A program made the position numbers and the translations under genes. From Candidatus Nanopelagicales bacterium (GTDB lineage Bacteria; Actinomycetota; Actinomycetes; S36-B12; UBA10799): a stretch of DNA of 8,672 nt. Of this stretch, positions 1-5,154 are shown in pieces. Under the pieces are notes generated by a model. It had not been told where the DNA came from. It ran no database searches and was given only the letters and a program-made list of their open reading frames with translations. Within the stretch, counting starts at the first letter, position 1; each line of letters starts with the position of its first letter. The stretch spans positions 1 through 8,672 of the forward strand of contig JAUYKX010000209.1 of NCBI GenBank assembly GCA_030699055.1, read 5' to 3'.

Positions 1-187
1 TGACATTGCCGCAGGTCTCGCAGAACGACACGCGCTCGCGGACCGCCACCAGAGCCGCGGCCAGCCGCGACACATCCTCGGCTTCCGCGTTGAGGATGTG
101 GAACGCGATGCGTTGCGCGCCCTTTGGACCGATGCCCGGCAAACGGGACAACTCGGCCACCAGGTCGGCTATGGCTCCCTCAAACAC
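1..187 (-). CDS. recR: Recombination protein RecR, N-terminal part (runs off the window)
   Basis: RecR works with RecF and RecO to load RecA at single-strand gaps during recombinational repair in the cytoplasm. Only the first 62 residues are present. They show the family opening (VFEGAIADLVAELSRLPGIG), with the helix-hairpin-helix around residues 9-28 followed by QRIAFHIL. The first half of the Cys4 zinc finger follows, with C56 and C59 in FCETCGNV, just before the edge. The start is GTG at 187, chosen because family members begin M-[YF]-E-G at this point. A GGA sits 7 nt upstream as a possible ribosome binding site. The start lies inside the end of dnaX (19-base overlap), so the two are probably translated in a coupled way from one mRNA. 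The usual ybaB/EbfC gene between them is absent. The identification is firm; nothing can be said about the missing C-terminal Toprim domain. Confidence 0.95.
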   Translation of the reverse strand, partial: MFEGAIADLVAELSRLPGIGPKGAQRIAFHILNAEAEDVSRLAAALVAVRERVSFCETCGNV

Positions 188-2019
188 CTTTTCGTCCGAT
201 CGAATTCGGAAATCTTCACCGCAGCCAGTTCCCGCTCCACCAACGCCAAACCGGACACAGTTTCATCGGCGGCGGAACCGGCAAGCTCATCCTGACTGTC
301 TTCGTCCAACGCGGCCTCAGGTCTGCTGGTTTCGGCCCTTGACGGGGAGGCGCTGGTTCTGTTGCGAGAGCCCGCCGACCGGTTGGTTTCGGTGTTCGGC
401 GCGGTCCGTTTCCCCGGATCGTGAATCAAATCGATCACTACTGACGAGCCGACAACCTCACCCGCCACCCGGCTGATGGCGTCGCGATGCGCGCTCCCCC
501 GGAAGCGGGCCACCGCGCCGGCGTCGGGATGAACGACGGTGATCACACCTTCGGAAACCGAAACCGGCTGGGCTGCCGTGATCAGCATCCAGGCGACGCG
601 CGAACCCGCCTTCACCTGGTCGAGAACCGCGGGCCACAAGGCGCGGATTTGCTCCAACGAAACGCCAGCGGCTTCGGTGATCGTCGGCGCAGTCTTGGCG
701 CCCGGCTCGGCGCTGGAGGATGACTCCGACGCGGCCGAGGGCGGGGCCGGGGCCGGGGTTTTCGCAGTTGACGGCGCGATGTCGGACAACCGCCGCGGCG
801 GCTCGGAACGCCGCTGCCCCGACCCGGGTTCGGACGGCTGCTGGCTACCACTCTTGAACTGGCGCTCCAACTCCGCAAGGCGGGTACTGAGCCCGGCTGC
901 CACCGCGTCATGTCCGGTTTCGACCGGAATCACCAACCGGGCGGCCAGCAACTCGAGCTGCAACCTAGGGGAAGTGGCGCCCCGCAGTTCCGACAGCCCG
1001 CGACTGATCGAATCCGCTTGCCGCGACACCGCTCCCGGCTCGAAACGAGCTAGCTGGGTGGCCAGCAGAGCTACCCGTTCGGGTGGACCGGACACCAGCC
1101 CTTGTTCGCCAGCATCGACAACGGCCGCGATCACGATCAGGTCCCGCATGTGATCGAGTACGTCCGTCACGAATCTACGTGGATCGAGGCCCTGATCGAC
1201 GACGTCCGTGACCACCCGCAAGAGGATCGCCGCGTCCCGGTCGGCCAAGGCCTCGACGAACCGGTCGACCACTTCCGCCGCGGTGACCCCGAGCTGACCC
1301 GCCGCGTCTTCCACCGTCAGCCCCGAGTCGCCGGCTCCGGCCAGGAGTTGACCCAGGATCGACAGGGCATCACGCACGCTCCCGTCAGCCGCGCGGACCA
1401 CCAGATCAAGGGCTGAAACCTCTGCCGGAATGCCCTCCTCGGCGCACACCCGCCGCAGCAGGTCCAGCAGGATCGGACGAGGAACAAGCCGGAAGGCGTA
1501 GTGATGTGTCCTCGACCGAATCGTCGCGATGATTTTTTCTGGTTCGGTCGTGGCGAAGACGAAGCGAACGTGCTCGGGAGGCTCCTCCACGAGTTTCAGC
1601 AGGGCATTGGCCGCCCCTGGGCCCAGTTGGTGTGCCTCGTCGATTATGTAGACCTTGTAACGGCTCACCGCCGGCGCGTACACCGCCTTCTCGCGCAGAT
1701 CGCGGGCGTCATCGACCAGCCCGTGCGTCGCGGCGTCAAGCTCGATGACATCGATGGACCCTGGGCCGTTCGGGGCCAGGTCACGACAGCTGTCGCACTC
1801 GCCGCACGGGTCCGGCGTCGGGCCGTCAACGCAATTGAGCGAACGCGCGAGGATCCGGGCACTCGATGTCTTGCCACAACCCCGGGGACCGGAGAACAGG
1901 TAGGCGTGATGAACACGATCGGAGGCCAGCGCCCGTTTCAGCGGCTCGACGACGTGTTCCTGGCCCACGACGTCGTCGAGTCGTCCCGGGCGGTACTTGC
2001 GGTACAGGGCCAGCGACAC
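169..2019 (-). CDS. dnaX: DNA polymerase III subunit gamma/tau (clamp loader ATPase)
   Basis: This is the ATPase subunit of the clamp loader, which opens and places the beta sliding clamp at the replication fork. The product is 616 residues. It opens with VSLALYRKYRP, the universal DnaX start. Walker A is GPRGCGKT (44-51), a zinc module has C63, C72, C75 and C78, and Walker B is IIDEAH (125-130). Sensor 1 is in FVFATTEPEKI (153-163), and the arginine-finger motif is SRT (R170) rather than the E. coli SRC; SRTHHY is, from memory, usual in Actinobacteria. A Pro/Ser/Ala-rich linker spans about 375-445, then a C-terminal tau-like domain from about 450. GTG 2019 was chosen because it begins the conserved region. 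The frame stays open to 2397, but that part crosses the SRP RNA and a tRNA on the other strand and is not protein. There is no Shine-Dalgarno; TACGCT lies 6 nt upstream. I saw no A-rich slippery site for a gamma frameshift. Confidence 0.96.
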   Translation of the reverse strand: MSLALYRKYRPGRLDDVVGQEHVVEPLKRALASDRVHHAYLFSGPRGCGKTSSARILARSLNCVDGPTPDPCGECDSCRDLAPNGPGSIDVIELDAATHGLVDDARDLREKAVYAPAVSRYKVYIIDEAHQLGPGAANALLKLVEEPPEHVRFVFATTEPEKIIATIRSRTHHYAFRLVPRPILLDLLRRVCAEEGIPAEVSALDLVVRAADGSVRDALSILGQLLAGAGDSGLTVEDAAGQLGVTAAEVVDRFVEALADRDAAILLRVVTDVVDQGLDPRRFVTDVLDHMRDLIVIAAVVDAGEQGLVSGPPERVALLATQLARFEPGAVSRQADSISRGLSELRGATSPRLQLELLAARLVIPVETGHDAVAAGLSTRLAELERQFKSGSQQPSEPGSGQRRSEPPRRLSDIAPSTAKTPAPAPPSAASESSSSAEPGAKTAPTITEAAGVSLEQIRALWPAVLDQVKAGSRVAWMLITAAQPVSVSEGVITVVHPDAGAVARFRGSAHRDAISRVAGEVVGSSVVIDLIHDPGKRTAPNTETNRSAGSRNRTSASPSRAETSRPEAALDEDSQDELAGSAADETVSGLALVERELAAVKISEFDRTKRCLREP

Positions 2020-2025
2020 CGGAAC

Positions 2026-2031
2026 AGCGTA
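2026..2031 (-). promoter_or_regulatory. Putative -10 hexamer for leaderless dnaX transcription
   Basis: The minus strand reads TACGCT, then 6 nt, then the dnaX GTG. This would put the transcription start at or next to the start codon. No good -35 element is visible at 16-19 nt further upstream. The same spacing recurs before other GTG starts in this window. The assignment is inferred, and dnaX could equally be read through from ffs. Confidence 0.4.
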
Positions 2032-2081
2032 ACCGGCGGCCCCGACCGGCGACGGTCTCCATATGCGTAGCTCCCGAACCG

Positions 2082-2095
2082 CCCCGGGATCGGGG
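2082..2095 (-). promoter_or_regulatory. Small GC hairpin in the ffs-dnaX gap
   Basis: A 5-bp perfect stem (CCCCG/CGGGG) with a 4-nt loop lies between the SRP RNA and dnaX. It has no run of T after it in the direction of dnaX, so it is not a classical intrinsic terminator. It might limit read-through or mark an RNA processing point. In DNA this GC-rich, short stems also occur by chance. Confidence 0.2.
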
Positions 2096-2130
2096 GCCCG
2101 GCGGGGTTGGGACCCTGCCGAAGAAACAGG

Positions 2131-2219
2131 TGACCCCTCGCGCACCCGCCGGAGCTCGCGGACCCTTGCTGCCTTCCGGCCCTGGGGGGATTGACGAGAC
2201 GACGCCACACGAGGGGTCG
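2131..2219 (-). ncRNA. ffs: Signal recognition particle RNA (4.5S-like, small bacterial type)
   Basis: This is the RNA of the signal recognition particle; it binds Ffh and targets nascent membrane and secreted proteins to the translocon. On the minus strand the conserved apical domain is seen as GGCCGGAAGGCAGCAAGG around 2163-2183, with a GGAA tetraloop and the asymmetric-loop AGCA. The ends close as a 9-bp helix: GACCCCTCG (2218-2210) pairs with CGAGGGGTC (2140-2132). The length is about 89 nt, which suits the short form lacking an Alu domain. It lies just upstream of dnaX on the same strand, a gene order also known in Bacillus. The exact ends are inferred from the terminal helix and may differ by a few bases. 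Confidence 0.93.
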
Positions 2220-2225
2220 CGCCAC

Positions 2226-2231
2226 ACTCTA
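2226..2231 (-). promoter_or_regulatory. Putative -10 hexamer of the SRP RNA promoter
   Basis: TAGAGT on the minus strand ends 6 nt before the inferred 5' end of the SRP RNA (about 2219), which is the right distance for a sigma-70 type -10 element. I see no convincing -35. The DNA where it would lie (about 2249-2254) is already in the tRNA-Ser promoter on the other strand. Confidence 0.45.
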
Positions 2232-2243
2232 CGCGCCGGTGAG

Positions 2244-2249
2244 TAACCT
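2244..2249 (+). promoter_or_regulatory. Putative -10 hexamer of the tRNA-Ser(GGA) promoter
   Basis: TAACCT ends 7 nt before the mature 5' end of the tRNA, so the primary transcript would carry almost no 5' leader. The same TANNNT-7 nt arrangement is found before the second tRNA-Ser in the window. No clear -35 is seen; its position falls on the SRP RNA promoter of the opposite strand. Confidence 0.4.
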
Positions 2250-2256
2250 CGGCTCC

Positions 2257-2345
2257 GGAGGATTCGCCTAGTGGCCTATGGCGCTCGCTTGGAAAGCGGG
2301 TTGGGTTAATAGCCCTCGCGGGTTCGAATCCCGCATCCTCCGCCA
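2257..2345 (+). tRNA. tRNA-Ser, anticodon GGA
   Basis: This tRNA reads UCC and UCU serine codons. The acceptor stem GGAGGAT (2257-2263) pairs with ATCCTCC (2335-2341), followed by discriminator G and an encoded CCA (2343-2345). The anticodon arm is CTCGC-TTGGAAA-GCGGG with anticodon GGA at 2291-2293. A long variable arm typical of class II serine tRNAs follows, and the T-loop GTTCGAATC is canonical. The total is 89 nt. A run of five T follows the CCA directly and may help end the transcript. Confidence 0.97.
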
Positions 2346-2444
2346 TTTTTGGAACCGGGACTTTGGTCGCTTCGAGTGACCGTTCTGGAGTAGTCACCTG
2401 GTCTGTTCGAACTCCTTGGCGCGCGCCGGCGCCTGGAAACTGTT

Positions 2445-2459
2445 ATGAACTACTCATGA
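2445..2459 (+). promoter_or_regulatory. Possible four-codon leader ORF (MNYS) overlapping the next start codon
   Basis: ATG AAC TAC TCA TGA begins 5 nt after a GGAAA that could act as a ribosome binding site. Its stop overlaps the ATG at 2456 as ATGA. The large gene starting there has no Shine-Dalgarno of its own, so coupling through this mini-ORF is possible. It may equally be chance: the same DNA holds TATGAA 6 nt before ATG 2456, which would make the gene leaderless and remove the mini-ORF from the mRNA. Confidence 0.2.
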
Positions 2460-4162
2460 AGAACTCAAGGTTGATGTCCTCTTGCGGGCCAAAGTGTGCC
2501 GATCGCCCCTTCACCCGAATCGGCCTGGCGTCAGGTGCCGCACTGGCCCTCGGGGCCGGATTCCTGGCGGCCACCCCGAGCACCGCCACCCCCGCGCCAG
2601 CGGCAGTCGATGAATCGGTCACCGCCAGCGCGACGACCGACCGGGCCAAGAAGAAGAGACAGAAGAAAACGGTGGCGCGCGGCAAGATTCGGGCCCTGGC
2701 CGGGATGAGACTCATCGCCGTCAACTCGAGTGGACACGCGACGGTTCGGGTTCTCGGTGGCCGAGGAGCATTCAAGGTGCCGGTACAGCGGGGGACTTCC
2801 CTGCATCTGACCACCTCGGACGGGGAGTACTACGGGCCGATCATGCTCCACGGGAACGGGAAGAAGGGGAAGAAGAAGGGAAAGAAGGGTAGTGGGCTGA
2901 TCACGGGATCACTCAACTACGCGTTCTTCAAGCCCGGACGAACCAAGTCGATCAACTTGGGCAAGATTCGCCTCAGGAACGGCTGGGCTGCGCCCAATAA
3001 ACCGCTGGCGGCAAGGCTCGTGGAACGGAAGAAATCGTTCTCTTCCCTGGCCCGCAAGGGCGTGCCGCTGGGGGCCGGGAATGGCGGTCGGGTCGCGGTC
3101 GCGACAGCGCAGTTGCGCAACGCGGCCAACCACCCGGCGGCTGACCTCGACCGCGATGGAGTCATCAGCGCCTTCGACGTGGACGACAACGGCAACCTGA
3201 TTCTCGACAATGTCGACACGGCGAACCTCCGGGGCAACGTGCGGTCGGCGCGAGACGCCGGACCGGAGGGCTCGCTGGCGAGCGAGGGCTTCCGCATGTT
3301 CTCCAACTACAAGGCCACGGAACCGAGCTTCAGCGACGTGATCAACGCGAATGTCGCTGTTCCCACCACCGCCCAACTCGATGCCAGCACGCGATCGAAG
3401 CTCGGACTCGCGGTCCAGGTGATCCCCGGCGCCACCCTCGGCTGCACGGGGCAGCTCTACTGCCCGGCAACTCCCCAACCGATCACGGCGGGTCCTTCGG
3501 GTGACTTCCAATGGAATCTGGCCAGTACCTATCCGGCGTTGACCGCAGCCGACGTGAATGCCGGCGACACCTTCGTCGAAACCGCGCCGGACGGAACGAG
3601 CTACCCGGGCATCCTGAACTTCGTGTTCCGAACCACTCCGGCGCTGGTCAGTTACCAGGTGATGGACGCCGACGGCGTCACCCCGGTCGGAGCGGCAGTT
3701 CCCGTCGACTACGCGAATCCGAACCCCGCCGGTTCGGCCAACAATCGCATCAACGTCACTACAACCCAGAAGGTCCTGCTGACGTTCTGGCGGCCTCAGC
3801 GACAGGCGTTCGCCGGGGAGTCCGGGGGCACCGGGGGCTACGTCGACATCGGCAAGCTCAGCTACATGGCCGATGCCCCCAACCTGGGTGCGGGTGGCTG
3901 CAGCGCGGTCGCCGGTGACGCAAACGGGACCACGGTTCCGGACGGAACCTGGACCAATGTGCAGGACAACCTCGACGACGCGCCAACCACAGCCGGGCGG
4001 ACCCTGGCGATGGTGGTCAACGCGGGTGCCTGCGCAGAGGCCGGCGGGCGCACGGCCGCCGATCCCGGTCAGGCTGTGTTCGATCTGGACATTCAGGCCA
4101 AGAGCCTTTACAACGACAACAGCGCCCAGAAGGTCTATCTGCAACTGGTTCCGGTTCCGTAG
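2456..4162 (+). CDS. Secreted protein of unknown function with lysine-rich stretches and a calcium-binding loop
   Basis: I do not recognise the family. The product is 568 residues from ATG 2456. It has a basic N-terminus, a hydrophobic segment at about 22-40 (IGLASGAALALGAGFLAA) and Ala-X-Ala sites near 43-50, so it is predicted to be exported by the Sec or Tat route. Two lysine-rich stretches follow: KKKRQKK (65-71) and a Gly/Lys run at 135-146. Residues 230-241 (DLDRDGVISAFD) fit the 12-residue EF-hand loop, and DVDDNGN follows directly, as in dockerin or thrombospondin type 3 calcium motifs. The rest is Ala/Thr/Asn/Asp-rich and probably beta-rich, with cysteines at about 350, 356, 462 and 516 that could form two disulfides outside the cell. 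I see no C-terminal membrane anchor or LPXTG signal. An alternative ATG at 2474 would shorten the signal peptide by six residues; ATG 2363 is too close to the tRNA. Confidence 0.85.
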   Translation: MKNSRLMSSCGPKCADRPFTRIGLASGAALALGAGFLAATPSTATPAPAAVDESVTASATTDRAKKKRQKKTVARGKIRALAGMRLIAVNSSGHATVRVLGGRGAFKVPVQRGTSLHLTTSDGEYYGPIMLHGNGKKGKKKGKKGSGLITGSLNYAFFKPGRTKSINLGKIRLRNGWAAPNKPLAARLVERKKSFSSLARKGVPLGAGNGGRVAVATAQLRNAANHPAADLDRDGVISAFDVDDNGNLILDNVDTANLRGNVRSARDAGPEGSLASEGFRMFSNYKATEPSFSDVINANVAVPTTAQLDASTRSKLGLAVQVIPGATLGCTGQLYCPATPQPITAGPSGDFQWNLASTYPALTAADVNAGDTFVETAPDGTSYPGILNFVFRTTPALVSYQVMDADGVTPVGAAVPVDYANPNPAGSANNRINVTTTQKVLLTFWRPQRQAFAGESGGTGGYVDIGKLSYMADAPNLGAGGCSAVAGDANGTTVPDGTWTNVQDNLDDAPTTAGRTLAMVVNAGACAEAGGRTAADPGQAVFDLDIQAKSLYNDNSAQKVYLQLVPVP

Positions 4163-4163
4163 G

Positions 4164-4176
4164 CCCGTCCTGCGGG
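4164..4176 (+). terminator. Weak hairpin just after the secreted-protein gene
   Basis: CCCG and CGGG form a 4-bp stem with a 5-nt loop one base after the stop codon, followed by only two T. It is the only hairpin I found in the 79-bp gap to the next gene, and it is too weak to call an intrinsic terminator with confidence. Confidence 0.15.
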
Positions 4177-4229
4177 TTCAACGGCATGCCGATCCCTTGG
4201 AAGACGCCCGGCTGCCCGGTCGAGCGGGC

Positions 4230-4235
4230 TATGGT
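4230..4235 (+). promoter_or_regulatory. Putative -10 hexamer for the 4242 gene (leaderless)
   Basis: TATGGT is followed by exactly 6 nt and then the GTG at 4242, matching the arrangement before dnaX and the methyltransferase gene. No Shine-Dalgarno precedes the GTG. A -35 element is not evident. Confidence 0.45.
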
Positions 4236-4241
4236 GGCCGG

Positions 4242-4547
4242 GTGATTTTCAAGGCAGTGGGCGAGACACGGCCCTACCCGGACCCCGGATACACGCTCGC
4301 CGACTGGACTCAGCTACCACCGGGCCAGGTTCGGTTGGCCGAGTTGATCACGACCAAGCGGATACTCGACCTCGACCAGTTGTTGGCCGACGACTCCACC
4401 TTTTTCGGTGATCTCTTCGCTCACGTCGTCAAGTGGGAGGGGAACCTCTACTTGGAGGACGGGCTGCACCGGGCGTTACGCGCCGCCTTGCAGCAGCGGC
4501 AGACCCTGCACGCCCGCATCCTCGACCTGGATGCCACCGGAGCCTGA
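4242..4547 (+). CDS. Conserved actinobacterial protein of unknown function (sometimes annotated VapB-family antitoxin)
   Basis: The product is 101 residues with a GTG start. It matches, from memory, a small family widespread in Actinobacteria. Features seen here are VIFKAVGE..PYPDPG at the N-terminus, QVRLAELITTKRILDLDQLL in the middle, then DDSTFFGDLFAHVVKW and LYLEDGLHRALRAALQQRQ. Many database entries name such proteins type II toxin-antitoxin VapB antitoxins. No PIN-domain toxin gene is next to it here, so I would not trust that name. The LDL..LL..D and EDGLHRALRAAL segments resemble a ParB/sulfiredoxin-like fold, but this is a guess. The frame is open further upstream, yet family members begin at this VIFK/MIFK point. 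It stands alone between a secreted-protein gene and tRNA-Ser and is probably transcribed from its own leaderless promoter. Confidence 0.85.
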   Translation: MIFKAVGETRPYPDPGYTLADWTQLPPGQVRLAELITTKRILDLDQLLADDSTFFGDLFAHVVKWEGNLYLEDGLHRALRAALQQRQTLHARILDLDATGA

Positions 4548-4569
4548 CCGGCGGCAGGTCGCCATCCGG

Positions 4570-4575
4570 TACCGT
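4570..4575 (+). promoter_or_regulatory. Putative -10 hexamer of the tRNA-Ser(CGA) promoter
   Basis: TACCGT ends 7 nt before the mature tRNA 5' end, the same geometry as at the other tRNA-Ser. The preceding gene stops at 4547, so a -35 would have to sit at or just after its stop codon; none is clear. Confidence 0.4.
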
Positions 4576-4582
4576 TTCCCGC

Positions 4583-4672
4583 GGTGGCGTGTCCGAGCGG
4601 CCAAAGGAGCACGCCTCGAAAGCGTGTGAGGGCGCAAGTCCTCCGTGGGTTCAAATCCCACCGCCACCGCCA
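4583..4672 (+). tRNA. tRNA-Ser, anticodon CGA
   Basis: This tRNA reads UCG serine codons. The acceptor GGTGGCG (4583-4589) pairs with CGCCACC (4662-4668), then discriminator G and an encoded CCA (4670-4672). The anticodon arm is CACGC-CTCGAAA-GCGTG with CGA at 4617-4619. The long variable arm (about 4628-4644) and the T-loop GTTCAAATC are as expected for class II. The total is 90 nt. It is the left neighbour of the restriction-modification cassette, whose last gene converges on it from 11 bp away. Confidence 0.97.
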
Positions 4673-4683
4673 AGTGAATCGAG

Positions 4684-5154
4684 TTAGTGCCCCTCGGCGA
4701 GCGAACACTCGTCGGCTTCAATGAGTGCCGCGACAACGCGGTCGGCGGCCGGGCGAACATCCTTGAGAATCTGACTCTCCCAAATCCGAATAACGCGCCA
4801 GCCTGACGCCAAGAGCTGTTCTGTAACCGACTCATCCCGTGCCAAGTTGCGCTCGATCTTCGCGCGCCACTTCTCGGGTTCCTTGAACCTCGCAAATTGC
4901 GCTTCAAAGCTCATGAAGCCTCTCTCCTGCCACCCCGCTCCGTGCCAGAAGTCTCCGTCTACGAAGACGACGAGCTTCGCCGGTCCAAAAACGAGATCAG
5001 GACGCCCTGGTAACCGCTTGTCGTGTAGTCGGTAGCGAAGCCCACGCCGATGAAGCTCACGTCGCAGCAGCAGTTCGGCCTTTGAATCTTTCGATCGAAC
5101 GGACGCCATGATCTTGCGCGTAACCGCGGGATCGCGATGCTTCGGCTGAATCAC
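4684..5154 (-). CDS. vsr: Very short patch repair (Vsr-type) mismatch endonuclease
   Basis: Vsr nicks next to T:G mismatches formed when 5-methylcytosine deaminates, so the original C:G pair can be restored. The product is 156 residues, the usual length. The core is seen in MASVRSKDSKAELLLRREL, with E27 and the LPGRPDLVF strand carrying D53, the likely metal-binding Asp. FVDGDFWHGAGW follows with H71, then WRVIRIWESQI near the C-terminus. Unlike E. coli Vsr, it lacks the zinc ligands: its only cysteine is C150, near the end. The position of E. coli H64 is Asp (D66). The start is GTG 5154, overlapping the stop of the restriction gene as GTGA, with GGA 6 nt upstream, so translation is probably coupled. 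The next in-frame ATG would remove 15 residues. The MTase next door sets the sites it would serve. It ends 11 bp from tRNA-Ser(CGA) on the opposite strand. Confidence 0.92.
   Translation of the reverse strand: MIQPKHRDPAVTRKIMASVRSKDSKAELLLRRELHRRGLRYRLHDKRLPGRPDLVFGPAKLVVFVDGDFWHGAGWQERGFMSFEAQFARFKEPEKWRAKIERNLARDESVTEQLLASGWRVIRIWESQILKDVRPAADRVVAALIEADECSLAEGH

Noticed and set aside
169..1000. Programmed frameshift in dnaX giving a gamma form
   Set aside because: No A-AAA-AAG-like slippery stretch is present in the linker region.
2087..2227. Plus-strand and minus-strand short frames over the SRP RNA
   Set aside because: The conserved RNA explains the sequence; no coding signal remains.
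2020..2397. N-terminal extension of dnaX of 126 codons
   Set aside because: The open frame crosses the SRP RNA and tRNA-Ser(GGA); the conserved protein begins at GTG 2019.
2850..2890. Lysine/GA-rich run as a tandem repeat
   Set aside because: The units vary (AAG, GGG, AAGAAG) with no fixed period; it is best read as a basic protein segment.
2909..4144. Minus-strand open frame of 411 codons
   Set aside because: It is antisense to the secreted-protein gene, has a low-complexity Arg/Gly/Val make-up and no motif; such frames are common in GC-rich DNA.
4242..4547. VapBC toxin-antitoxin pair
   Set aside because: The small protein carries that label in databases, but no PIN-domain toxin is next to it.
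4448..4907. Minus-strand frames containing GFEPT- or DLNPRR-like peptides
   Set aside because: These peptides are the antisense translation of the tRNA-Ser T-arm, a well-known annotation artefact.
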